Shown here: positions 26,473-35,714 of the stretch, piece after piece
How positions within the stretch are numbered: the first letter of the stretch is position 1
Layout: each line of letters starts with the position of its first letter
Assembly (NCBI RefSeq): GCF_900105185.1
Contig: NZ_FNTJ01000001.1
Coordinates: forward strand, 3,740,501-3,804,500
Source: Pseudomonas saponiphila
GTDB lineage: Bacteria; Pseudomonadota; Gammaproteobacteria; Pseudomonadales; Pseudomonadaceae
Length of the DNA: 64,000 nucleotides
Direction of reading: 5' to 3'
Position numbers and translations under genes: made by a program
Notes under the pieces: model-generated
The model's input: the letters and a program-made list of their open reading frames with translations, nothing else
What the model was told of the DNA's origin: nothing
Databases searched by the model: none

Positions 26473-27051
26473 TCAGGCCGCGCTGCGCGGTTGCAGCCAG
26501 CGGCTGAACAAGCGCGTGACCCGGGGCATGAAGACGTAGACCACCAGCAGCACGATGCTCAGGGTGATCAGCACCGTGGCCGGCACATAGCCGCCAAGCC
26601 AGGGCAGTTGAGCAAACACCGGCTTCCACAACTGCGGCACCAGGAAGCTCAGCGGCAAAATCACCAGGAAGGTCACGCAGGCCTGTTTCCAGCGCGGTGG
26701 CGGGGTCGGCGTAGCGCCGTCCTGAGGGGTGAACCAGAATTCGCGGTCGGCGTTGATTTCGGTCTGGTCGCCGTCGGCCAGCAGGTGCTGGGCCTGTTGC
26801 ACCAGCTCGCGGCGGTCGGCGGAGTCCAGCCAGTTCTGCAACTGCTCGGTGCTGGCAAAGCGCAGCACGCTGGTGAACAGCCCGAGGCCGCCGCTGTGGC
26901 CACGGACCACGTCGATGCCCAGGTGCCCCGGGTAGCTGCGGGCCTTGGCGATGATCTGCCGCAGCCAGATTTCATAGGCCTGGTCCTGGCCCTGCTTGAT
27001 CCGGTGGCGCACCAGCAAGGTCACGACACCGTCGGTGAGTTCGATATTCAT
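26473..27051 (-). CDS. ABM-domain protein with C-terminal membrane helices
   Basis: A 192-residue protein. Residues about 1-110 form an antibiotic-biosynthesis-monooxygenase (dimeric alpha/beta barrel) domain: VVTLLVRHRIKQGQDQAYEIWL... then YPGHLGIDVVRG. After a proline-rich linker come two transmembrane helices (ACVTFLVILPLSFLVPQL and YVPATVLITLSIVLLVVYVF). The combination matches a known group of ABM-membrane proteins. It may bind or oxidise a small hydrophobic molecule at the membrane. It lies 30 bp upstream of the amidohydrolase gene and 72 bp downstream of the hydrolase gene, so it is part of the operon. Confidence 0.82.
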   Translation of the reverse strand: MNIELTDGVVTLLVRHRIKQGQDQAYEIWLRQIIAKARSYPGHLGIDVVRGHSGGLGLFTSVLRFASTEQLQNWLDSADRRELVQQAQHLLADGDQTEINADREFWFTPQDGATPTPPPRWKQACVTFLVILPLSFLVPQLWKPVFAQLPWLGGYVPATVLITLSIVLLVVYVFMPRVTRLFSRWLQPRSAA

Positions 27052-27123
27052 CAGAGGGCTCCAGCGTCCGAAAGGAGATCGCGCCGGGCGCAGCAGCGCT
27101 GCACCCGCGCGTCACAGTTAAGC

Positions 27124-27951
27124 TCAAGGTTGCTGGATGAACGTCAGCAGATCGTGGTTGAGCCGCTCCTTGTGGGTGTCGGTCAGACCGTGGGGCGCAC
27201 CGGGATAGACCAGCAGTCGGGCGTTGGCGATCAGCTTGGCCGAAGCCCGGCCCGCTGCGTCGATGGGCACGATCTGATCATCGTCGCCATGCACCACCAG
27301 GGTCGGAATATCGAAACGTTTCAAGTCTTGCGTGAAGTCGGTTTCGGAGAAGGCCTTGATGCAGTCGTAGGCATTCTTGTGCCCGGCCTGCATGCCCTGC
27401 AGCCAGAAGCTGTCGATCATGCCCTGGGACACCTTGGCCCCCGGACGGTTGAAGCCGAAGAACGGGCCGCTGGCGATGTCCTTGTACAGCTGCGAACGAT
27501 CGGCCAGGGCGCCAGCGCGAATGCCGTCGAACACGTCCAGCGGCAGGCCCCCGGGGTTGGCTTCGGTCTTGAGCATCAGCGGCGGCACCGCCGAGATCAG
27601 CCCGGCCTTGGCCACGCGTTCGGTTCCATGGCGGCCGATGTAGCGCGCCACTTCGCCACCGCCGGTGGAGAACCCCAGGAGCACCGCCTCACGCAGATCC
27701 AGATGCTCGATCAACTGCGCCAGGTCATCGGCGTAGGTGTCCATGTCGTTGCCGTGCCAGGGCTGGCTGGAGCGACCGTGGCCGCGTCGGTCATGGGCGA
27801 TGACGCGGTAGCCGTGGTCGGCCAGGAACAGCATCTGCGATTCCCAGCTGTCGGCGCTCAGGGGCCAGCCGTGGCTGAAGACCACGGGCTGACCGCTGCC
27901 CCAGTCCTTGTAATAGAGTTCGGTGCCGTCGCGGGTGATGAAGGTGCTCAT
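27124..27951 (-). CDS. Alpha/beta hydrolase, non-heme chloroperoxidase type
   Basis: A 275-residue alpha/beta hydrolase. The oxyanion motif is [11 protein letters not shown], the nucleophile elbow is GFSTGGGEV (Ser in GxSxG), the acid lies in [13 protein letters not shown], and the catalytic histidine in [10 protein letters not shown]. These are the hallmarks of cofactor-free haloperoxidase/esterase enzymes. Start ATG 27951 is preceded by AAGGACATTTG. It is the second gene of the leftward operon after the YcaC-like gene; a REP element separates the two. Confidence 0.9.
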   Translation of the reverse strand: MSTFITRDGTELYYKDWGSGQPVVFSHGWPLSADSWESQMLFLADHGYRVIAHDRRGHGRSSQPWHGNDMDTYADDLAQLIEHLDLREAVLLGFSTGGGEVARYIGRHGTERVAKAGLISAVPPLMLKTEANPGGLPLDVFDGIRAGALADRSQLYKDIASGPFFGFNRPGAKVSQGMIDSFWLQGMQAGHKNAYDCIKAFSETDFTQDLKRFDIPTLVVHGDDDQIVPIDAAGRASAKLIANARLLVYPGAPHGLTDTHKERLNHDLLTFIQQP

Positions 27952-28022
27952 GTCAAATGTCCTTATGTTCGAGAGATAAACACCGGACACCGACGGCGTC
28001 CGGTACATCAGGTCCTGGCTTT

Positions 28023-28045
28023 TTCGCCGGCAAGCCGGCTCCTAC
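28023..28045. repeat. REP half element inside the operon
   Basis: TTCGCCGGCAAGCCGGCTCC plus TAC. Its GTAGGAG end (read on the minus strand) supplies the TAG stop codon of the YcaC-like gene at 28042-28044. Confidence 0.85.
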
Positions 28046-28683
28046 AGCTGACGTTGCGGCGCCTTGTGCACCATGCTGTAGGCGTAGTCCACGCCCATAC
28101 CGTAGGCGCCGCTGTGCTCCAGCACCAGGCCCATGACCGCCTCGTAGGTGTCCTTGTGCGCCCAATCACGCTGGTACTCCAGCAGCACCTGCTGCCAGGT
28201 CACCGGCACCGCGCCGGCCTGGATCATCCGCTGCACGGCCATGTCGTGGGCTTCCTGGCTGGTGCCGCCGGAGGCGTCGGTGACGATGTACACCTCATAG
28301 CCTTCGGCCAGGGCTTCCAGGGCCGGGAAGGTCAGGCAGACTTCGGTCCACAGCGCGGCCATCACCAGCTTCTTGCGCCCGGTGGCCTTCACCGCTTCCA
28401 CCAGTTTGCGGTCCTCCCAGGAGTTCATCGACGTGCGTTCGATGGGTTGCTGGCCGGGAAACACCGCCAGCAGTTCCGGCCAGATGTAGCCGCTGAAGCT
28501 CTCGGTTTCCACCGAGGTGAGGATGCTCGGCACGTTGAAGATCTTGGCCGCCTTGGCCAGGGCCACGGTGTTGTTCTTCAGGGTCTGGCGATCGATCGAT
28601 TGCACGCCGAAGGCCATCTGCGGCTGGTGGTCGATGAGGATCAGGGCGGAGTTGGCTGGGTTGAGCAATTCACGAATGGACAT
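28042..28683 (-). CDS. YcaC-like cysteine hydrolase (isochorismatase superfamily)
   Basis: A 213-residue protein of the isochorismatase-like fold. The catalytic Asp is in ALILIDHQPQM, the Lys around GRKKLVMAALW, and the nucleophile Cys in LWTEVCLTFPALEAL. The sequence is closest to E. coli YcaC, an octameric hydrolase of unknown substrate. It is the first gene of the leftward operon and divergent from the LysR gene. Its final residues (APQRQL) run directly into a REP element, so the natural C-terminus may have been changed by REP insertion. Confidence 0.88.
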   Translation of the reverse strand: MSIRELLNPANSALILIDHQPQMAFGVQSIDRQTLKNNTVALAKAAKIFNVPSILTSVETESFSGYIWPELLAVFPGQQPIERTSMNSWEDRKLVEAVKATGRKKLVMAALWTEVCLTFPALEALAEGYEVYIVTDASGGTSQEAHDMAVQRMIQAGAVPVTWQQVLLEYQRDWAHKDTYEAVMGLVLEHSGAYGMGVDYAYSMVHKAPQRQL

Positions 28684-28800
28684 GGCGCGTTCCTTTTGCA
28701 GTCAGAGAGTGAGGGTCGAACATGACCGGCTGATGGCGCCGCTTGCGCCTCTTTGCGTCCGGCTTGGTGGCTAATTTAGGCCCTGGTCGAAAACGGAACA

Positions 28801-28839
28801 ATTCCCTAAAATCGGGAATCATTGATTCCAAATTAGGGA
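28801..28839. promoter_or_regulatory. Nested palindromes between YcaC-like operon and LysR gene
   Basis: Three inverted repeats overlap: ATTCCC-N7-GGGAAT (28801-28819), GGAATC-ATT-GATTCC (28815-28829), and TCCCTAA-N23-TTAGGGA (28803-28809 / 28833-28839). They lie 6 bp upstream of the LysR start and in the divergent promoter of the YcaC-like operon. This is the expected position for LysR-type binding and autorepression. Confidence 0.65.
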
Positions 28840-28844
28840 CAATC

Positions 28845-29741
28845 ATGGACCGTATCGAATGCATGCGCGCTTTTGTCGTCACCGTTGATGAGAACGGCTT
28901 TGCCGCCGCCGCCCGGGCCATGGATGTGCCCCGTTCCAAGGTCAGCAAACAGATCCAGGCCCTGGAAGAGGCCATCGGCGTGCAACTGCTGCAGCGCACC
29001 ACCCGCAGCCTGCACCTGACCGAGGCCGGCGCCGAGTACTACGAAAACGCCCGGGAGGTACTGGCAGCCCTGGACGAGGCCGAACAACGAGCCCGGGACG
29101 GCGTCGCCGAACTGCGCGGGGTGTTGCGGGTCAATGCGCCGATGTCCTTCGGCCTGCGCCGGCTCGGGCCGCTGGTGCCGCTGTTCCATGAACAGCACCC
29201 GCTGATCGAGTTGCAACTGGTGCTCAGCGACCAGCAGGTGGACCCGGTGCGCGGCGGTTTCGATGTCACCCTGCGCATCGCCAGCCTGCCGGATTCGTCG
29301 ATGGTGGCCCGGCAGCTGGCGCCGGCACCGCGGATCATGGTGGCCTCCCCCGCCTATCTGGCCCGAGCCGGCACTCCCCTCCAGCCCAAGGACCTCAGCA
29401 GCCACCAGTGCCTCAACTACGGCTACCTGCAAAGCGGCGTCAGCCTGCAACTGAGCAACGGCAGCGACACCCAGCGGGTGCACGTCACCGGGCCGCTGCA
29501 CGCCAACAACGGCGACCTGCTGGCCCAGGCCGCCGAGGCCGGCATGGGTATCGCCCTGCTGCCGGATTTCATCGTCGAAGAGGCCCTGGCGGCCGGACGC
29601 CTGGTGCCGGTGCTGTGTGAATGGCAGGCGCCGCCCATCAGCGTCAACGTGGTCTACCCCTCGGCGCGGCGGGTGCCACAAAAGACTCGGGTGTTTATCG
29701 ATTTTCTGGTGGGGCATCTGACGAAAAAAATCTCAGCTTGA
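28845..29741 (+). CDS. LysR-family transcriptional regulator
   Basis: A 298-residue LTTR. The HTH reads MDRIECMRAFVVTVDENGFAAAARAMDV..SKVSKQIQALEEAIGVQLLQRTTR, followed by the effector-binding domain (LRVNAPMSFGLRRL...). It is the usual companion of YcaC-type hydrolase operons in Pseudomonas and is divergent from one here, so it very probably controls 24592-28683. Start ATG 28845 is chosen because it begins the HTH; the upstream frame crosses the palindromic operator. Confidence 0.92.
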   Translation: MDRIECMRAFVVTVDENGFAAAARAMDVPRSKVSKQIQALEEAIGVQLLQRTTRSLHLTEAGAEYYENAREVLAALDEAEQRARDGVAELRGVLRVNAPMSFGLRRLGPLVPLFHEQHPLIELQLVLSDQQVDPVRGGFDVTLRIASLPDSSMVARQLAPAPRIMVASPAYLARAGTPLQPKDLSSHQCLNYGYLQSGVSLQLSNGSDTQRVHVTGPLHANNGDLLAQAAEAGMGIALLPDFIVEEALAAGRLVPVLCEWQAPPISVNVVYPSARRVPQKTRVFIDFLVGHLTKKISA

Positions 29742-29869
29742 TCATCTTTTACCTTCACGTTTGGCCTGTGGCGGCCGAAATCGATGGAAGCGATTTGTAT
29801 CTCAGCTAATTGGCTGCAAGAACGTTTTTTCTCGGTATCGGGTTCAACATCAAAGCAAGGAAGACGCGA

Positions 29870-32800
29870 ATGGCAATAATCAACGGGACAAACGGTGCTG
29901 ACACGCTGACTGGTACCGATGGGTATGACGAAATCAACGCTCTGGGCGGGAATGATGTCATCAAGGGGAGTCCCGGAGCAGACAAGATCGATGGTGGCGC
30001 CGGTTTCGACACGATTGACTACTCGGCCTCTTCCGCCGGAGTGAACGTGGAAGTGCGTGCAGGTACCGGTCCAGCCGGCAAGGGCGGAGATGCTGAAGGC
30101 ACTACCCTCACCAGCATCGAAAACGTCATCGGTTCGGCATTCAATGACATCCTCACCTCCGGCCCGGACGCCGCCTCCACGGCCATCCGCCTGGAAGGTG
30201 GCGCGGGTAACGATATCTACTACATCAACACCACCATCACACCGACCATCGTCGAACAGGCTGGCGGCGGCGATGACGAAGTACGGGTGTCATATACCTA
30301 TAGCGGCGGCACCACTCTGGCGGCCAACGTCGAGCGTCTGACCTACATCGGCGACAAGAACTTTACCGGTTACGGTAACGACAGCGACAACGTCATCACC
30401 GGCGGTTCAGGCAACGACACACTTTACGGCGGAGGTGGCGCCGACCAATTCTTCGGCGGTGCGGGCCTAGACATCGCTGGATACACCGACAGCAAGGTCG
30501 GCGTGACGATCAATCTGAAAACCGGCGTAAACACCGGCATTGCCGCTGGCGACACTTACAACAGCATCGAGACGATCAAGGGTTCGAACTACAACGACAC
30601 GTTCGTCGGCAACGGCCTGGGCATGGCCTTTGACGGTGGTGCTGGTGTCGACACCGTCGACTACTCGACCTCTTCCGCAGCAGTAAACGTTGAAGTGCGT
30701 GCAGGTACCGGTCCAGCCGGCAAGGGCGGAGATGCTGAAGGCACTACCCTCACCAGCATCGAAAACGTCATCGGTTCGGCATTCAATGACATCCTCACCT
30801 CCGGCCCGGACGCCGCCTCCACGGCCATCCGCCTGGAAGGTGGCGCGGGTAACGATATCTACTACATCAACACCACCATCACACCGACCATCGTCGAACA
30901 GGCTGGCGGCGGCGATGACGAAGTACGGGTGTCATATACCTATAGCGGCGGCACCACTCTGGCGGCCAACGTCGAGCGTCTGACCTACATCGGCGACAAG
31001 AACTTTACCGGTTACGGTAACGACAGCGACAACGTCATCACCGGCGGTTCAGGCAACGACACACTTTACGGCGGAGGTGGCGCCGACCAATTCTTCGGCG
31101 GTGCGGGCCTAGACATCGCTGGATACACCGACAGCAAGGTCGGCGTGACGATCAATCTGAAAACCGGCGTAAACACCGGCATTGCCGCTGGCGACACTTA
31201 CAACAGCATCGAGACGATCAAGGGTTCGAACTACAACGACACGTTCGTCGGCAACGGCCTGGGCATGGCCTTTGACGGTGGTGCTGGTGTCGACACCGTC
31301 GACTACTCGACCTCTTCCGCAGCAGTAAACGTTGAAGTGCGTGCAGGTACCGGTCCAGCCGGCAAGGGCGGAGATGCTGAAGGCACTACCCTCACCAGCA
31401 TCGAAAACGTCATCGGTTCGGCATTCAATGACATCCTCACCTCCGGCCCGGACGCCGCCTCCACGGCCATCCGCCTGGAAGGTGGCGCGGGTAACGATAT
31501 CTACTACATCAACACCACCATCACACCGACCATCGTCGAACAGGCTGGCGGCGGCGATGACGAAGTACGGGTGTCATACACCTATAGCGGCGGCACCACT
31601 CTGGCGGCCAACGTCGAGCGTCTGACCTACATCGGCGACAAGAACTTTACCGGTTACGGTAACGACAGCGACAACGTCATCACCGGCGGTTCAGGCAACG
31701 ACACACTTTACGGCGGAGGTGGCGCCGACCAATTCTTCGGCGGTGCGGGCCTAGACATCGCTGGATACACCGACAGCAAGGTCGGCGTGACGATCAATCT
31801 GAAAACCGGCGTAAACACCGGCATTGCCGCTGGCGACACTTACAACAGCATCGAGACGATCAAGGGTTCGAACTACAACGACACGTTCGTCGGCAACGGC
31901 CTGGGCATGGCCTTTGACGGTGGTGCTGGTGTCGACACCGTCGACTACTCGACCTCTTCCGCAGCAGTAAACGTTGAAGTGCGTGCAGGTACCGGTCCAG
32001 CCGGCAAGGGCGGAGATGCTGAAGGCACTACCCTCACCAGCATCGAAAACGTCATCGGTTCGGCATTCAATGACATCCTCACCTCCGGCCCGGACGCCGC
32101 CTCCACGGCCATCCGCCTGGAAGGTGGCGCGGGTAACGATATCTACTACATCAACACCACCATCACACCGACCATCGTCGAACAGGCTGGCGGCGGCGAT
32201 GACGAAGTACGGGTGTCATACACCTATAGCGGCGGCACCACTCTGGCGGCCAACGTCGAGCGTCTGACCTACATCGGCGACAAGAACTTTACCGGTTACG
32301 GTAACGACAGCGACAACGTCATCACCGGCGGTTCAGGCAACGACACACTTTACGGCGGAGGTGGCGCCGACCAATTCTTCGGCGGTGCAGGCCTAGACAT
32401 CGCTGGATACACCGACAGCAAGGTCGGCGTGACGATCAATCTGAAAACCGGCGTAAACACCGGCATTGCCGCTGGCGACACTTACAACAGCATCGAGACG
32501 ATCAAGGGTTCGAACTACAACGACACGTTCGTCGGCAACGGCCTGGGCATGGCCTTTGACGGTGGTGCTGGTGTCGACACCGTCGACTACTCGACCTCTT
32601 CCGCAGCAGTAAACGTTGAAGTGCGTGCAGGTACCGGTCCAGCCGGCAAGGGCGGAGATGCTGAAGGCACTACCCTCACCAGCATCGAAAACGTCATCGG
32701 TTCGGCATTCAATGACATCCTCACCTCCGGCCCGGACGCCGCCTCCACGGCCATCCGCCTGGAAGGTGGCGCGGGTAACGATATCTACTACATCAACACC

Positions 32801-34882
32801 ACCATCACACCGACCATCGTCGAACAGGCTGGCGGCGGCGATGACGAAGTACGGGTGTCATACACCTATAGCGGCGGCACCACTCTGGCGGCCAACGTCG
32901 AGCGTCTGACCTACATCGGCGACAAGAACTTTACCGGTTACGGTAACGACAGCGACAACGTCATCACCGGCGGTTCAGGCAACGACACACTTTACGGCGG
33001 AGGTGGCGCCGACCAATTCTTCGGCGGTGCGGGCCTAGACATCGCTGGATACACCGACAGCAAGGTCGGCGTGACGATCAATCTGAAAACCGGCGTAAAC
33101 ACCGGCATTGCCGCTGGCGACACTTACAACAGCATCGAGACGATCAAGGGTTCGAACTACAACGACACGTTCGTCGGCAACGGCCTGGGCATGGCCTTTG
33201 ACGGTGGTGCTGGTGTCGACACCGTCGACTACTCGACCTCTTCCGCAGCAGTAAACGTTGAAGTACGTGCAGGTATTGGCGCGGTTGGCAGAGGTGGGGA
33301 TGCCGAAGGCACTACCCTCGCCAATATCGAAAACGTCATCGGCTCGGCGTTCAATGACATCCTCACCTCCGGTCCGGACGCCGCCTCCACGGCCATTCGC
33401 CTGGAAGGTGGCGCGGGTGACGATATCTATTACATCAACACCACCATCACACCGACCATCGTCGAACAGGCTGGCGGCGGCGATGACGAAGTACGGGTGT
33501 CATACACCTATAGCGGCGGCACTACTCTGGCGGCCAACGTCGAGCGCCTGACCTTTATCGGCAATAGCACCTTCACCGGCTGGGGCAACGATCTCGACAA
33601 CATCATCACCGGTGGCTCAGGCAACGACACGCTCTACGGCGGCGCGGGAGCCGACCAGTTCTTCGGTGGCGCAGGTTACGACACGGTGGGGTACCTCGAT
33701 AGCAAAGTGAGCATGACCCTCAACCTCAAGACTGGCGTACATTCCGGCATAGCGGCAGGTGACACCTACACCGACATCGAAGCAATCAGGGGCTCCAACC
33801 TGAATGACATCTTCTATGGGGGAACTTCCGCCATGGGGCTGGATGGTGCTGCCGGGCAGGATCTGGTCAGCTACGAGCTGTCGGACAGTGCCGTGGCCAT
33901 CGACCTGTATACAGGAGTCAACACCGGGGACGCGCAGGGTGACACCTACACCAACATCGAAATTGTCCAGGGCAGCAACTTCAACGACACGCTGTCGGGC
34001 TCGCGCTTGAGTGACATTTTGATTGGCGGCAAGGGTGCGGATCTGATTGATGGTCGCGAAGGCCAGGACAGCGTCTGGTACATCACCAGCACCACAGGCG
34101 TCACGATCAATCTGCAGACCAACCTGAACCAGGGTGGCGATGCCGAGGGTGATGTGCTGCGCAACATCGAGCGTGTGGTGGGCAGTCACTACAACGACAG
34201 CCTGACAGGTGATGCCAGCGTTAACTATCTGGAAGGCGGGCTAGGCGATGACGTCCTGTACGGTGGTGACGGCAACGATTATCTGTACGGCGGACTGATT
34301 TCGCAGATCGGGCCTTTCAGCCTCGACGGCCTGACCAACGGGCCGCAGGCCGATACCTTGTATGGCGGTAATGGTAACGACACCATTGTCACTGCAAGCA
34401 ACGACCAGGGCAGCCGGGCCTACGGTGAAGCGGGGGGCGATGTCATCACCGTTGTGCACGGCATGGCTGACGGAGGTGAAGGCAACGACCTGCTGACGGG
34501 CACCGGCCTGGGCTTTTCCCTGTTCGGCGGGGCTGGTGATGACAAGCTGGTCTTGCGCGCCAGTGGCTGGGCCAATGGTGGCGAGGGTGACGATACCTAC
34601 ACGATCGATACGCGGGCATTGGTCACCATTCAGGACGACGGTGTCAGCCGTGGCGACAAGTTGGTGCTGTCAACCCTTTACAGCAACGACTTGCTGGCAG
34701 ACCGCGTCGGCGATGATCTCTACCTGCACCAGTCACGCTTTGCGAGTGGCCAGACTCCACAGGAAGGCGTGTGCCTGAAGGGCTGGTTCGCCGGTTACGA
34801 CACCATCGAGCAAATCCAGACAGCTGATGGGCAACTCATCAATCTTCCGGCCAACAGTGATGCATTTGCCTTGTTTGGCTGA
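29870..34882 (+). CDS. Giant RTX calcium-binding protein with 214-residue tandem repeats
   Basis: A 1670-residue, acidic, Gly/Asp/Asn-rich protein. It starts with NGTNGADTLTG and contains many RTX nonapeptides (GGSGNDTLYG, GGAGNDIYYI, GGGGADQFFGG), which fold as calcium-dependent beta-rolls. The centre is five nearly identical 214-residue units plus a diverged sixth. The C-terminus returns to ordinary RTX repeats and ends PANSDAFALFG, compatible with a T1SS signal. There is no signal peptide or enzymatic domain. It is probably secreted or surface-attached (adhesin or S-layer-like); no exporter is adjacent. Start ATG 29870 has AAGGAAG upstream. GC content is lower than in its neighbours. Confidence 0.85.
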   Translation: MAIINGTNGADTLTGTDGYDEINALGGNDVIKGSPGADKIDGGAGFDTIDYSASSAGVNVEVRAGTGPAGKGGDAEGTTLTSIENVIGSAFNDILTSGPDAASTAIRLEGGAGNDIYYINTTITPTIVEQAGGGDDEVRVSYTYSGGTTLAANVERLTYIGDKNFTGYGNDSDNVITGGSGNDTLYGGGGADQFFGGAGLDIAGYTDSKVGVTINLKTGVNTGIAAGDTYNSIETIKGSNYNDTFVGNGLGMAFDGGAGVDTVDYSTSSAAVNVEVRAGTGPAGKGGDAEGTTLTSIENVIGSAFNDILTSGPDAASTAIRLEGGAGNDIYYINTTITPTIVEQAGGGDDEVRVSYTYSGGTTLAANVERLTYIGDKNFTGYGNDSDNVITGGSGNDTLYGGGGADQFFGGAGLDIAGYTDSKVGVTINLKTGVNTGIAAGDTYNSIETIKGSNYNDTFVGNGLGMAFDGGAGVDTVDYSTSSAAVNVEVRAGTGPAGKGGDAEGTTLTSIENVIGSAFNDILTSGPDAASTAIRLEGGAGNDIYYINTTITPTIVEQAGGGDDEVRVSYTYSGGTTLAANVERLTYIGDKNFTGYGNDSDNVITGGSGNDTLYGGGGADQFFGGAGLDIAGYTDSKVGVTINLKTGVNTGIAAGDTYNSIETIKGSNYNDTFVGNGLGMAFDGGAGVDTVDYSTSSAAVNVEVRAGTGPAGKGGDAEGTTLTSIENVIGSAFNDILTSGPDAASTAIRLEGGAGNDIYYINTTITPTIVEQAGGGDDEVRVSYTYSGGTTLAANVERLTYIGDKNFTGYGNDSDNVITGGSGNDTLYGGGGADQFFGGAGLDIAGYTDSKVGVTINLKTGVNTGIAAGDTYNSIETIKGSNYNDTFVGNGLGMAFDGGAGVDTVDYSTSSAAVNVEVRAGTGPAGKGGDAEGTTLTSIENVIGSAFNDILTSGPDAASTAIRLEGGAGNDIYYINTTITPTIVEQAGGGDDEVRVSYTYSGGTTLAANVERLTYIGDKNFTGYGNDSDNVITGGSGNDTLYGGGGADQFFGGAGLDIAGYTDSKVGVTINLKTGVNTGIAAGDTYNSIETIKGSNYNDTFVGNGLGMAFDGGAGVDTVDYSTSSAAVNVEVRAGIGAVGRGGDAEGTTLANIENVIGSAFNDILTSGPDAASTAIRLEGGAGDDIYYINTTITPTIVEQAGGGDDEVRVSYTYSGGTTLAANVERLTFIGNSTFTGWGNDLDNIITGGSGNDTLYGGAGADQFFGGAGYDTVGYLDSKVSMTLNLKTGVHSGIAAGDTYTDIEAIRGSNLNDIFYGGTSAMGLDGAAGQDLVSYELSDSAVAIDLYTGVNTGDAQGDTYTNIEIVQGSNFNDTLSGSRLSDILIGGKGADLIDGREGQDSVWYITSTTGVTINLQTNLNQGGDAEGDVLRNIERVVGSHYNDSLTGDASVNYLEGGLGDDVLYGGDGNDYLYGGLISQIGPFSLDGLTNGPQADTLYGGNGNDTIVTASNDQGSRAYGEAGGDVITVVHGMADGGEGNDLLTGTGLGFSLFGGAGDDKLVLRASGWANGGEGDDTYTIDTRALVTIQDDGVSRGDKLVLSTLYSNDLLADRVGDDLYLHQSRFASGQTPQEGVCLKGWFAGYDTIEQIQTADGQLINLPANSDAFALFG
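30053..33262 (+). repeat. Five tandem 642-bp repeats inside the RTX gene
   Basis: Units start at 30053, 30695, 31337, 31979 and 32621; a diverged sixth begins at 33263. Copies differ at only a few bases. One example is ATATACC versus ATACACC in the SYTYSG segment (units 1-2 versus 3-5); another is GCGGGCC versus GCAGGCC in unit 4. Such identity implies recent amplification or gene conversion, and the copy number may be unstable or mis-assembled. Confidence 0.97.
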
Positions 34883-34917
34883 GCACCTGACCTCTTCAAC
34901 CCGTTGAGCTAGTCAGC

Positions 34918-34955
34918 GAAAAGGGATGAGCTCAGTCATGGACTCATCCCTTTTT
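34918..34955 (+). terminator. Rho-independent terminator of the RTX gene
   Basis: GGGATGAG (34923-34930) pairs with CTCATCCC (34943-34950), with A residues before and TTTTT after. It lies about 40 bp past the stop codon. Confidence 0.92.
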
Positions 34956-35054
34956 CATGCCTGATGAAAAGTCCGATTCAGGGTCGTTATATAAACCGGC
35001 CCGCAGGCGACACCTACACTCTGTAGATACCTTTGATAGCCGTCTGGCGCCCCC

Positions 35055-35714
35055 ATGAAAATCTCCCCCCGACTGGCCATCTCCAGCCTTCTCGGCGCCC
35101 TCGCCTACCTCGGCCTGGCGATCTGGGGCATAGGCGGCTTCGCGGCCTTCTTCGGCCATCCGCAGTTGACGCTGATCACCCTCGCCACCCTGCTGATGGT
35201 GGTCGCTTCGCTGTCCAGCGAGGTCAACCTGAGCAGTGGCGTGCGGGAAGATCAGGGCAACCGCTGGGTGCTGCCAGTGTTCGCGGTGATTGGTCTGTTG
35301 AGCGGCTTGGTCCCGGCCTACAGCGACCGCGTCGGCTTCTGGACCTTTGGCGGTGAAGGCCTGCGCTGGCTCGGCGCCTTGCTGTTCATCCTCGGCGGTG
35401 TGCTGCGCCTGTGGCCGGTGTTCATCCTCGGCCGACGCTTCAGTGGCTTGGTGGCGATCCAGCCCGGCCACCAGTTGGTGGTGGACGGCCTCTATCGCCA
35501 CCTGCGCAACCCCAGCTACCTGGGCTTGCTGGTGAACGCCGTGGGCTGGGCCCTGGCCTTTCGCTCGGGGCTGGGACTGCTGCTGGCGGCGCTGACCCTG
35601 ATCCCGCTGATCGCGCGCATTCATGCCGAGGAGGCCCTGTTGCTGGAGCATTTCGGCCAGGCATATGAAGACTATTGCGCCCGCAGCTGGCGCCTGCTGC
35701 CCGGTGTCTACTGA
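35055..35714 (+). CDS. ICMT/PEMT-like membrane methyltransferase family protein
   Basis: A 219-residue polytopic membrane protein. Several hydrophobic helices precede the family signature LVVDGLYRHLRNPSYLGLL, then HAEEALLLEHFGQAYEDYCARSWRLLP. This C-terminal block (RHPxYxG ... EExxL...Y..Y) is the S-adenosylmethionine site of isoprenylcysteine carboxyl methyltransferase-like enzymes. The bacterial members are mostly uncharacterised and may methylate lipids or small molecules. It stands alone after the RTX terminator. Confidence 0.85.
   Translation: MKISPRLAISSLLGALAYLGLAIWGIGGFAAFFGHPQLTLITLATLLMVVASLSSEVNLSSGVREDQGNRWVLPVFAVIGLLSGLVPAYSDRVGFWTFGGEGLRWLGALLFILGGVLRLWPVFILGRRFSGLVAIQPGHQLVVDGLYRHLRNPSYLGLLVNAVGWALAFRSGLGLLLAALTLIPLIARIHAEEALLLEHFGQAYEDYCARSWRLLPGVY

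Noticed and set aside
24835..28725. A 1296-codon open frame on the + strand
   Set aside because: It runs antisense to four clear genes of the leftward operon and has no recognisable domains; GC-rich shadow frame.
30057..33551. Repeated 97-codon frames within the RTX gene
   Set aside because: Alternative-frame reading of the 642-bp repeat; repeated only because the DNA is repeated.
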